From Desulfonatronovibrio sp046496945 (GTDB lineage: Bacteria; Desulfobacterota; Desulfovibrionia; Desulfovibrionales; Desulfonatronovibrionaceae), in assembly GCA_046496945.1 (NCBI GenBank), contig JAWOGL010000035.1, forward strand, positions 1-5,912: a DNA stretch of 5,912 bases, written 5' to 3'. The notes under the pieces were generated by a model. It was given only the letters and a program-made list of their open reading frames with translations, was not told the DNA's origin and did no database searches. Shown here piece after piece: positions 1-5,840 of this stretch. The position numbers and the translations under genes are program-made. The first letter of the stretch is position 1. Every line of letters begins with the position of its first letter.

Positions 1-573
1 TGCGGTTTGTGCATGAAGTCCTGTCCTACGAATACCTTGCAGCCGGTATGGTTTGAAGCTGGCCTTGGAGGACTGTTCAGCCCCAAAATTCTGCCCAGAA
101 GAGGTCCATGCGATCCCTCGTGCAATGTCTGCGGCCTGGTCTGCCCCACAGGAGCTCTCAGGTCTTTGCCGCCGGCAGAGAAAATGTGGGCCAAGGTGGG
201 TACTTCAAATATTATAAAACATAAGTGCCTGGCCTGGGAATGGGACAGGGAATGTCTGGTGTGTTATGAAGTGTGTCCTTATGCCGCCATAGAGCTTAAG
301 CGTGTGCCGGATGCTGCTGTTCCCGTGCCTTATATTTCTCAGCATAAGTGCAGCGGTTGCGGGGCCTGTGAATATCATTGTCCGGTAGAGGGGAGTTCGG
401 CTGTTGTGGTCAGACCCATGGAAGCTCTGAGAATCAGCAGCGGGTCCTATATAGAAACCGGCAGGGCCATAGGCCTGGAACTGCACGCAGACCCGGACAG
501 GAAAAGAAAACCCCCCAAGCATCTTTTTGATTCTGAAGATTCAGAAGACCTGCCTCCGGGTTTTACTTTTTAA
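1..573 (+). CDS. Polyferredoxin-type [4Fe-4S] protein, C-terminal part (5' end outside window)
   Basis: The frame is open from the first base and ends at TAA 571-573, giving 190 visible codons; the true start is upstream. Numbering from the first visible codon, four cysteine groups can be read: C1-x2-C4-x3-C8-P (its first Cys may lie before the window), C37-x3-C41-x2-C44-x3-C48-P, C76-x8-C85-x2-C88-x3-C92-P, and a classical C117-x2-C120-x2-C123-x3-C127-P. This suggests up to four [4Fe-4S] clusters in an electron-transfer protein resembling NapG/NapH/MauM-type polyferredoxins. No membrane segment lies in the visible part; family members often have one upstream, but that cannot be seen here. 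The last ~35 residues are hydrophilic and charged, ending in a Pro-Pro-Gly-Phe-rich tail. The redox partner is unknown. The iron-sulfur assignment is secure; the exact family is not. Confidence 0.85.
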   Translation, partial: CGLCMKSCPTNTLQPVWFEAGLGGLFSPKILPRRGPCDPSCNVCGLVCPTGALRSLPPAEKMWAKVGTSNIIKHKCLAWEWDRECLVCYEVCPYAAIELKRVPDAAVPVPYISQHKCSGCGACEYHCPVEGSSAVVVRPMEALRISSGSYIETGRAIGLELHADPDRKRKPPKHLFDSEDSEDLPPGFTF

Positions 574-619
574 GGGCGGTTTCGTGATGCTTTTCTTGTA
601 ATTATTAACCATAGGCAGC

Positions 620-826
620 GGCCGGCCCTGGTCCATGTTTCTGTTGATACGAACTCCCTGTCGCGGCTTGAGTAAGACAAACCATTAGCTGGACAACTTA
701 TACCGGATTGGAAGTCTTGAATATTTTGGAAAAAAACCGGCAGTGCTTAATATGCATGGTTTGTCTGAACGGAACCCGCGACGGTCAAACATCGCATCAA
801 TGGCGAAACCTGAACCAGGGCCGGCC
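620..826. repeat. Long imperfect inverted repeat (arms ~620-685 and ~756-826)
   Basis: The left arm at 620-641 and the right arm at 805-826 are reverse complements at 20 of 22 positions without gaps, including a perfect 13-bp block (620-632 with 814-826, containing GGCCGGCC). Further in, the arms keep matching in the same order: TTGAT 644-648 with ATCAA 796-800, GTCGCGG 660-666 with CCGCGAC 776-782, and a perfect 11-bp block AGACAAACCAT 675-685 with 756-766. Gaps between blocks differ by only 0-2 bases. The arms enclose about 70 bp (686-755). Likely readings are two inverted copies of a dispersed repeat, a decayed miniature inverted-repeat element, or a structured RNA. No target-site duplication is evident at the ends. 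Confidence 0.75.
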
Positions 827-873
827 TTAAATTCAATGGATGATCATAATATATGCTGAATAGATACTTCTTT

Positions 874-892
874 TTGATCGAAAACAGATCAA
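874..892. promoter_or_regulatory. Short dyad TTGATC-N7-GATCAA upstream of the HPt gene
   Basis: A perfect 6-bp inverted repeat (874-879 and 887-892) is separated by 7 bases, 105 bp before the HPt start codon. The half-sites resemble CRP/FNR-type half-sites (TTGAT...ATCAA), but the spacing is wider than the 4 bases of an FNR box. It may be an operator for another regulator or chance. Only the symmetry is observed; a binding function is inferred. Confidence 0.25.
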
Positions 893-935
893 CCCAAAAT
901 TCCTTCATATTTTTTATGGCGGATGTTCCGGGAAT

Positions 936-963
936 TTGGCAGAGTATTCATGTCTTTTGTAAA
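936..963 (+). promoter_or_regulatory. Candidate sigma-70-type promoter for the HPt-aroC-icd operon
   Basis: TTGGCA (936-941, 5 of 6 to the -35 consensus) is followed after 16 bases by TGTAAA (958-963, 4 of 6 to the -10 consensus). Transcription would begin near 970, leaving a leader of about 28 nt that includes the GGAGGA ribosome site at 985-990. The match is modest and rests on position as much as on sequence. Confidence 0.3.
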
Positions 964-997
964 AATGTCGCAGAACCGAATCCCGGAGGAAGCTTAA

Positions 998-1393
998 ATG
1001 ACCGTTCTTGAAGATTTTTCAGGTACTCCCAGGTTTGATATGAATGAGGGTTTAAGAAGATGCATGGGAAAAAGGGATTTTCTGGAAGAATTGTCCATTG
1101 TTTTTGTCAAAGACAGCCTGCCTCTCTACTATCCTGTTTTGAAAAAAGGAATCAAAGACAAAGATTTTGAGGTGATTGCCAAAAACTCTCATGCCATAAA
1201 AGGCGGATGCGGCGCCATCGGGCTGATCAGAGCAAGGGATATGGCTTATGTTATAGAAATCGCAGCCAAATCCGAAGATATTGCAAAAATTGAACAGGTA
1301 ATGCCCCTGCTTGCTGACGAACTTGACCACGTTGCCGGGGTAATTACCAGTGGAAGCATTGCAGATCTGGAAGAGCAGGAGGGGGATTTATGA
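998..1393 (+). CDS. Stand-alone HPt (histidine phosphotransfer) domain protein
   Basis: This 131-residue protein consists essentially of one HPt domain. HPt proteins carry a phosphoryl group on histidine between response-regulator receivers or from hybrid kinases, in the cytoplasm. The phospho-accepting residue is H65 in the motif HAIKGGCGAIG (65-75), which fits the family pattern H-x-(L/I)-K-G. It follows an amphipathic N-terminal helical part (about 14-60, starting FDMNEGLRRCMG), and two further helices follow. No kinase, receiver, membrane or DNA-binding segment is present. The ATG at 998 is chosen because GGAGGA (985-990) sits 7 bases upstream. Its TGA (1391-1393) overlaps the aroC ATG (1390-1392), implying translational coupling. 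No cognate kinase or response regulator is in the window, so its pathway is unknown. The domain call is firm; its partner is not. Confidence 0.9.
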   Translation: MTVLEDFSGTPRFDMNEGLRRCMGKRDFLEELSIVFVKDSLPLYYPVLKKGIKDKDFEVIAKNSHAIKGGCGAIGLIRARDMAYVIEIAAKSEDIAKIEQVMPLLADELDHVAGVITSGSIADLEEQEGDL

Positions 1394-2457
1394 GCGGCGA
1401 TACCTTCGGCCGTATTTTCAGGGTGACCACTTTTGGCGAATCTCATGGTCCTGGTCTGGGCGGGGTGGTTGAAGGCTGCCCGGCTGGGATTACCCTGAGT
1501 GAAGATATTATTCAGAAAGAAATGGATAAAAGAAGGCCTGGTCAGGGTCCAGCTTCCACTAAAAGAAAAGAGCCGGATAAGGTTCAGATCCTTTCCGGGG
1601 TTTTTGAGGGGCGAACCACGGGCACGGCAATTGGTTTTTATGTTGCCAATAAAGATCAGCGTTCACGGGACTATTCCGAAATCAAAAATGTATACAGACC
1701 CGGACATGGGGATTTTACATATGACGCCAAGTACGGTTTCAGGGATTACCGGGGAGGAGGGCGCTCGTCCGGACGGGAAACTGTTTCCAGGGTGGCTGCC
1801 GGAGCCATTGCACAGGCCTTTCTGAAAACAGTCGACATAAATATCATGGCTTATACGGTTGAGCTGGGGGGGATCCGGGCCGGCTTCAAATCCAGAGAGG
1901 AAATTGATAAAAATGCTTTTGCCTGTCCTGACCCTGAAGCAGCCCTGGTCTGGGACAAAATGGTCAAGGAATGCAAAAAAGAAGGAGATTCTCTGGGAGG
2001 TGTAGTGGAAGTTGTTGCCGCGGGTGTTCCTCCGGGGCTGGGAGAACCTGTTTTTGACAAGCTTGATGCCAGGCTGGCTTATGCCCTCATGGGAGTGGGA
2101 GCGGTTAAAGGGGTTGAGATCGGCCGCGGTTTTGAGGCCGCGAGGCTCAAAGGCAGTGAAGACAATGACTGTATGACCAGAAATGGTTTTTTGTCCAATA
2201 ATTCAGGAGGAGTTCTGGCTGGTATTTCTTCGGGCCAGTCACTAACAGCCAGGGTCGCGGTCAAGCCCATACCGTCCATAGCCAAGCTTCAGAAAACACT
2301 TACCAGCAAGTCTGTGGAAACTGAAATCAGCATTGGCGGACGCCATGATATCAGCGCCATCCCCAGGATAGTTCCTGTATTAAAGTCAATGTTTGCCCTG
2401 GTCCTGGCGGATATGTATCTGCTTCACAGGTCCAGAAAGGATATGGGGAAGAATTGA
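1390..2457 (+). CDS. aroC: Chorismate synthase
   Basis: This enzyme catalyses the last shikimate step, converting 5-enolpyruvylshikimate-3-phosphate to chorismate with reduced FMN as cofactor, in the cytoplasm. The 355-residue protein is full length for the family (about 350-390). Visible signatures are TFGESHG with catalytic H19 (residues 14-20), RRPGQG (48-53), RPGHGD with the second catalytic H106 (103-108), GGGRSSGRET (122-131) for FMN and substrate phosphate binding, NGFLSNNSGG (265-274), and GGRHD (316-320) near the C-terminus. The start is set by the family-typical N-terminus MSGDTFG and by AGGAGG (1377-1382) located inside the end of the HPt gene, 7 bases ahead of ATG 1390. The gene overlaps the HPt stop as ATGA and is followed 40 bp later by icd, so the three are probably cotranscribed. 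No key residue is missing. Confidence 0.97.
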   Translation: MSGDTFGRIFRVTTFGESHGPGLGGVVEGCPAGITLSEDIIQKEMDKRRPGQGPASTKRKEPDKVQILSGVFEGRTTGTAIGFYVANKDQRSRDYSEIKNVYRPGHGDFTYDAKYGFRDYRGGGRSSGRETVSRVAAGAIAQAFLKTVDINIMAYTVELGGIRAGFKSREEIDKNAFACPDPEAALVWDKMVKECKKEGDSLGGVVEVVAAGVPPGLGEPVFDKLDARLAYALMGVGAVKGVEIGRGFEAARLKGSEDNDCMTRNGFLSNNSGGVLAGISSGQSLTARVAVKPIPSIAKLQKTLTSKSVETEISIGGRHDISAIPRIVPVLKSMFALVLADMYLLHRSRKDMGKN

Positions 2458-2481
2458 AATCAGCATCAATAAACAACTTTT

Positions 2482-2500
2482 AAAGGAGAATATTTTCGTG
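2482..2500 (+). promoter_or_regulatory. Ribosome-binding site that fixes the GTG start of icd
   Basis: AAAGGAGA (2482-2489) lies 8 bases before GTG 2498-2500. An ATG in the same frame exists further upstream at 2393, but it is inside aroC, lacks a suitable site, and would add 35 residues unlike any isocitrate dehydrogenase N-terminus. The GTG start places the conserved YIEGDGIG motif at residues 7-14, as expected for the family. Confidence 0.85.
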
Positions 2501-3646
2501 CGTAAAGATGTATACTATATCGAAGGAGACGGGATAGGATCTGAAGTATGGAAGGCTGCCAGGCCGGTGATGGAAAAGGCCCTGGAAAAAGCGTATTCCG
2601 GAGAGCATGAACTGAACTGGAAAGAACTTCTGGCCGGAGAAAAGGCATACAAAGAAACAGGAAAATATCTGCCCCGGGAAACCCTGGATATTCTTTCAAA
2701 AGCGTCTCTGGCCATGAAGGGTCCTCTGGCCACCCCTGTCAGCGGAGGATTCCGAAGTCTGAACGTAACTCTCCGCCAGACCCTGGATCTGTATGCCTGC
2801 ATCAGGCCGGTGCGTTATTTCAAGGGGGTTGAGTCTCCTCTGAAAAAACCCGAGCTGGTGGACATGGTGGTATTCAGAGAGAATACAGAGGATGTGTACG
2901 CGGGTATTGAATGGGCCGCCAACTCCTCTGAAGCCGTGAGACTAATTTCTTTTTTACGGGATGAACTCAATGTTGAAGTGTCAGATAAAGCCGCCCTGGG
3001 GCTCAAGCCGGTCACGGAACATGGCTGCAAAAGACTGGTCAGAAAAGCGGTACAGTATGCTGCAGCTAATAAGAAACCAAGCGTGACCCTGGTACATAAG
3101 GGTAATATCATGAAATTTACAGAGGGAGCCTTCCGGACCTGGGGCTATGAAGTGGCCGCAAGTGAATTTGCCTCAGAAATTGTCACGGAAGACCAGGCAG
3201 GTGAGAACCATGGAAAAATAGTCATAAAGGACCGTATTGCAGACGCCATGTTTCAGGAAGTGCTTATGAGGCCGGAACAGTACAGTGTTGTCGCCACCAC
3301 CAATCTCAACGGAGATTATCTTTCCGATGCTCTGGCCGCCCAGGTGGGCGGGCTTGGCCTGGCCCCGGGGGTAAACATGAGCGATGATCTGGCTTTTTTT
3401 GAGCCTACTCACGGCACTGCCCCTACAATAGCCGGCAGGGACATGGCCAACCCGGGAAGTCTTATTCTTTCAGGGGCAATGCTTCTGGAGCATGCAGGAT
3501 GGGGAGAGGCAGCAAAGCTTATTCACCAGGCGGTGGAAAAAGTAATCGCCGGCAAAAAAGTTACTGTTGATCTGGCCTCCCAGATTGAAGGAGCCAGACA
3601 GGTTGGCTGTCAGGAATTCGGGGAGCTGGTGGGAATGAACCTGTAG
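2498..3646 (+). CDS. icd: Isocitrate dehydrogenase, E. coli-type fold; cofactor preference uncertain, possibly NAD
   Basis: The enzyme oxidatively decarboxylates isocitrate to 2-oxoglutarate using NAD(P) and a divalent metal. The 382-residue protein aligns by eye along its length with E. coli Icd (416 residues) but has a shorter N-terminus. Substrate and metal residues are all present: S87 in RSLN, R93, R103, R127, Y134, K201, D249, D273 and D277 (E. coli S113, R119, R129, R153, Y160, K230, D283, D307, D311). The Ser that IDH kinase phosphorylates in E. coli is therefore retained, but no kinase gene is in view. The five E. coli NADP-selecting residues K344, Y345, V351, Y391 and R395 are here T310, I311, A317, V357 and S361. 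HGTAPTIAG thus approaches the NAD-type pattern (APDIAG), although the usual Asp is Thr. Homoisocitrate or isopropylmalate dehydrogenase is less likely given overall similarity. icd is probably last in the operon with aroC, before a strong terminator. Confidence 0.94.
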   Translation: MRKDVYYIEGDGIGSEVWKAARPVMEKALEKAYSGEHELNWKELLAGEKAYKETGKYLPRETLDILSKASLAMKGPLATPVSGGFRSLNVTLRQTLDLYACIRPVRYFKGVESPLKKPELVDMVVFRENTEDVYAGIEWAANSSEAVRLISFLRDELNVEVSDKAALGLKPVTEHGCKRLVRKAVQYAAANKKPSVTLVHKGNIMKFTEGAFRTWGYEVAASEFASEIVTEDQAGENHGKIVIKDRIADAMFQEVLMRPEQYSVVATTNLNGDYLSDALAAQVGGLGLAPGVNMSDDLAFFEPTHGTAPTIAGRDMANPGSLILSGAMLLEHAGWGEAAKLIHQAVEKVIAGKKVTVDLASQIEGARQVGCQEFGELVGMNL

Positions 3647-3675
3647 TTAAAACCCGGGCATATTTCAGGCTTAAT

Positions 3676-3718
3676 AAAAAACGTGGCGGATAGGTACACT
3701 ATTCACCACGTTTTTTTT
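3676..3718. terminator. Bidirectional intrinsic terminator between icd and the convergent regulator gene
   Basis: The left arm 3676-3693 (six As then CGTGG...) pairs with the right arm 3699-3716 (...CCACG then Ts), leaving a five-base loop at 3694-3698. The 18-position stem has only one C-A mismatch (3687/3705) and one G-T wobble (3689/3703). Eight Ts (3711-3718) follow on the plus strand, and the A-run on the left provides a T-run for the minus strand. It lies 29 bases after the icd stop and about 30 bases after the stop of the minus-strand regulator gene, so it can end transcription from both sides. Confidence 0.92.
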
Positions 3719-3747
3719 AATCCACAAGATTTAAGCTCAGCATTGAT

Positions 3748-5286
3748 TTATCTGGACTTATATCTTTTGGGATTGATATTGAGCTTTTTTACCTTGTAAT
3801 TGATGATCCGGTAACTGACCCGGAGCTCACGGGCCGCTTTGAGCATGTTCCCGTTGGTTTTTTTCAGGGCGTCTATGATAAGTTCCTGTTCAAACCTGGC
3901 TACCGTGTCCACAAAGGGAAGTTCTGTGTCTGTAGCAGTGCTTTCAGCGGTCTGCAGAGTAGGGGGCAGATGGTAGGTCCGGATTACCTCCTCATTGCAG
4001 ATAAGGGCTGCTCTTTCAATACAGTTTCTCAGTTCACGTACGTTGCCCGGCCAGTCGTACTGGGTAAGAAGATCCATAGCCGGAGAGGATATCCTCTTGA
4101 TCTCTTTTTCATATTCTTTGCTGAATATGCCCAGAAAATGTTCGGCCAGAGGCAGTATATCCTGTCTGCGTTCTCTTAGCGCCGGAATGAAAACAGGAAA
4201 GACATTGAGGCGGTAATAAAGGTCTTCCCGGAATTTTCCCTGTTCGATAAGCTTTTCCAGGGGCTGATGGGTAGCACAGATCATCCGGACGTTTACCCTG
4301 GTGGTCTTTTCACTGCCCAGGCGCTGGATTTCACCTTCCTGCGTGGCTCGAAGAAGTTTGGCCTGAGCAGCAAGGCTCAGTTCCCCGATTTCATCCAGAA
4401 AAAGAGTACCCTGATGGGCCAGTTCGAAGCGGCCTTTTTTTTTGCCGGCTGCTCCGGTAAAGGCGCCCCTTTCATATCCGAACAGCTCGCTTTCCAGAAG
4501 TTCTGAAGGCAGGGCCGCGCAATTAAGTTTTATAAATGGCTTGTTTTTTCTTGGACTCAGTTTGCAGATTGCTTCTGCCAGAAGTTCTTTTCCGGTGCCG
4601 GACTCTCCTCTCAGGAGAACCGTAGCCTTGCTGGGGGCTACCTGCATTATCTGACCCATGATGGTAACCATGATTTTGGAGGTGGCGATGAGTTTGTTCT
4701 CGGCCAGTTCCTGGGTGCTGAGAATCTGATTTGAGGTCAGAATGTCAGGGTATTCCTTCTGCCTGCCCAGTTCTTCCTGCAGAAAGGAAGTCTGTCTGGC
4801 AATTATTATTCCCAGGACCTGAAGAAAACGGCAGATTTCCTCCAGCTCGGAAATGTTTTTCAGCTCCATTTCAGCATTTAGAACTCCGTGGATTTCCAGC
4901 TCATCGTCCGGACTTTTTCTCTTTACCGGAACAGAAATAAAGGAAAGTGAAGCCAGTTCCTCGGGGGAGCGGTCAAAGGCCAGGTTAAGGAAGTTTGGAT
5001 CATCCTTCATGACCGGGACAATAATGGGGGCTTTCTCCTTGACTACAAGACCGGTAATTCCCTGACCAGGGGTATAGGAGTACTTGGGTGTTTTGCGGTG
5101 CCCATGGGATACGCTGAAATCAATGGTCTGGCTTTTAGGGTCCAGGATAGCCAGGGACATGCGTTTGAATCCCATTTCCGCGGAAGTTGTTTTAAGCAGA
5201 TTTTCCAGGCCTTGCTGCAATGGGCTCTGCCAGCCCAGCTGCATCAGTATGTTTTCCAGGATATTAAAGTATTTGCGTTCTTTCAT
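3748..5286 (-). CDS. Sigma-54-dependent activator, GAF / AAA+ / Fis-type HTH (NifA/NtrC family)
   Basis: This is an enhancer-binding activator that uses ATP to open sigma-54 promoters. With the ATG start the protein has 512 residues. An N-terminal GAF sensor (about 20-165) includes GQGITGLVV, a VPVMKDDPNFLN segment and FISVPVK, a pattern like the GAF domain of NifA. A linker follows, then the AAA+ domain: Walker A GESGTGKE (227-234), the sigma-54 contact loop GAFTGA (274-279, intact), Walker B TLFLDE (294-299), arginine-finger region FREDLYYRLN (352-361) and WPGNVREL (412-419). A Fis-type helix-turn-helix occupies about 478-500. The receiver domain of NtrC is absent, so control is probably by ligand or redox state through GAF. 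The ATG at 5286 is preferred; an in-frame TTG at 5316 would add 10 residues, and neither has a clear ribosome site. The gene converges on icd. Its ligand and targets are unknown. Confidence 0.93.
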   Translation of the reverse strand: MKERKYFNILENILMQLGWQSPLQQGLENLLKTTSAEMGFKRMSLAILDPKSQTIDFSVSHGHRKTPKYSYTPGQGITGLVVKEKAPIIVPVMKDDPNFLNLAFDRSPEELASLSFISVPVKRKSPDDELEIHGVLNAEMELKNISELEEICRFLQVLGIIIARQTSFLQEELGRQKEYPDILTSNQILSTQELAENKLIATSKIMVTIMGQIMQVAPSKATVLLRGESGTGKELLAEAICKLSPRKNKPFIKLNCAALPSELLESELFGYERGAFTGAAGKKKGRFELAHQGTLFLDEIGELSLAAQAKLLRATQEGEIQRLGSEKTTRVNVRMICATHQPLEKLIEQGKFREDLYYRLNVFPVFIPALRERRQDILPLAEHFLGIFSKEYEKEIKRISSPAMDLLTQYDWPGNVRELRNCIERAALICNEEVIRTYHLPPTLQTAESTATDTELPFVDTVARFEQELIIDALKKTNGNMLKAARELRVSYRIINYKVKKLNINPKRYKSR

Positions 5287-5362
5287 CTGGACTGTACCGG
5301 TGTCCTGCTGCGGCAAAAAATGATCATGATATGTTTTCCAGACTTACTTTTTCAGTTAACCG

Positions 5363-5417
5363 GTTTCAGCATCAGGAAGATCTTTTCCGGGGGCTGAAAC
5401 TGATGTTTTGTTAACAA
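5363..5417. promoter_or_regulatory. Nested dyad and GTTAAC palindrome upstream of the regulator gene
   Basis: GTTTCAGC (5363-5370) is repeated inverted as GCTGAAAC (5393-5400). Between them lies GGAA (5375-5378)...TTCC (5385-5388) around the palindrome AAGATCTT (5377-5384), so the whole block is nested. Next to it is a perfect 10-bp palindrome TTGTTAACAA (5408-5417), and GTTAAC also occurs at 5355-5360. The block lies roughly 75-130 bp upstream of the ATG at 5286, where an operator or activator site could sit. Symmetry is observed; function is inferred. Confidence 0.35.
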
Positions 5418-5439
5418 CACGTTAAAAAAGTCCTTATTC

Positions 5440-5566
5440 AACTGGCTGTTCAAAAATTCCAAGTGCAAGGAACAAAAAAAGTTCAAGATCGCAGCGTATT
5501 CATAATACGTAAGAGTTTGAGCTTTTTGCAGCGACGCAGCAATTGGGAGATTTTCAACTGCCAGTT
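5440..5566. repeat. ~127-bp imperfect palindromic element
   Basis: The two halves are imperfect reverse complements around a three-base centre (5501-5503). The outer ends match at 14 of 16 positions (5440-5455 with 5551-5566, beginning AACTGGC and ending GCCAGTT). An inner block matches at 10 of 11 (5476-5486 with 5517-5527), and the centre is a perfect 6-bp stem, CGTATT 5495-5500 with AATACG 5504-5509. Such an element would fold into a long hairpin. It looks like a dispersed palindromic or MITE-like repeat rather than a gene; copies elsewhere in the genome cannot be seen from here. Confidence 0.7.
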
Positions 5567-5605
5567 AAGGTTTAAAGCGGGCTTTGCCCTTAATCAGGCA
5601 CTCAT

Positions 5606-5692
5606 CACCACAGAGTTCACAGAGAGCACAGAGGGAAAACATATAACCAGCATAATCTCCTTTCAGCTCTGTGTTCCCGGTGACCCTGTGGT
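5606..5692. repeat. Inverted repeat made of 9-bp CACAGAG units
   Basis: The left arm contains three CACAGAG heptamers starting at 5609, 5618 and 5627, an exact 9-bp period. The right arm 5667-5692 carries three degenerate inverted units (CTCTGTG 5667-5673, CCCGGTG 5676-5682, CCCTGTG 5684-5690). The arms (about 5607-5633 and 5667-5692) pair with a few mismatches and one gap, across a loop of about 33 bp. From general memory, repeats of the type ACCACAGAG...CTCTGTGGT are common in environmental bacterial genomes and often produce spurious ORFs; this is not checked here. Confidence 0.75.
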
Positions 5693-5811
5693 AAAATTTC
5701 TTTATTATTTCGTAACTATTCACCACAATTTTTGGTTAACCTCAGCCTTACCTGATAAAGAATTATTTGCCACAGACAATAAGCCAGACTAAAAAGACAG
5801 ACACAGGATAT

Positions 5812-5840
5812 TTTTCCGCGGGCGACCTGCCCGCAGAAAA
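5812..5840. repeat. GC-rich hairpin, function unknown
   Basis: GCGGGC (5818-5823) and GCCCGC (5829-5834) form a perfect 6-bp stem with the five-base loop GACCT. The stem extends outward to 5812 and 5840 through one C-A mismatch and T-A pairs. Ts precede and As follow the stem on both strands, the reverse of an intrinsic terminator, so it is not called as one. Confidence 0.45.

Larger units (their letters stand above)
574..997. other. Gene-free intergenic region with inverted repeats
   Basis: These 424 bases lie between the iron-sulfur gene and the HPt gene. I see no convincing open reading frame with a ribosome site on either strand, and no hairpin-plus-T-run terminator directly after the TAA at 571-573. 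The stretch holds the large imperfect inverted repeat at 620-826, the short dyad at 874-892 and a candidate promoter at 936-963, described separately. Confidence 0.7.

Noticed and set aside
205..522. Minus-strand open frame opposite the iron-sulfur gene
   Set aside because: It is a shadow of the cysteine-motif-bearing plus-strand gene and shows no domain or ribosome site.
935..952. Possible sigma-54 promoter (TGGCAG near 937) upstream of the HPt gene
   Set aside because: The required GC element at the correct spacing (GG-N10-GC) is absent; the downstream bases read AT.
2393..2497. Longer icd start at an in-frame ATG within aroC
   Set aside because: The extra 35 residues do not resemble an IDH N-terminus, while GTG 2498 has a well-placed AAAGGAGA site and gives the expected N-terminal motif position.
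5287..5316. TTG start at 5316 for the sigma-54 activator
   Set aside because: TTG is a rarer start and no ribosome site precedes it. The ATG at 5286 keeps the whole GAF domain. Not fully excluded.
5606..5692. CRISPR-like array
   Set aside because: The units are 9 bp, adjacent and inverted across a loop, with no 25-40 bp direct repeats separated by unique spacers and no cas genes.
5463..5792. Plus-strand open frame of 109 codons
   Set aside because: It starts inside the palindrome at 5440-5566 and runs through the CACAGAG repeat (giving a T-E-x-T-E-S-T-E pattern typical of translated repeats). It lacks a ribosome site and resembles no family I know.
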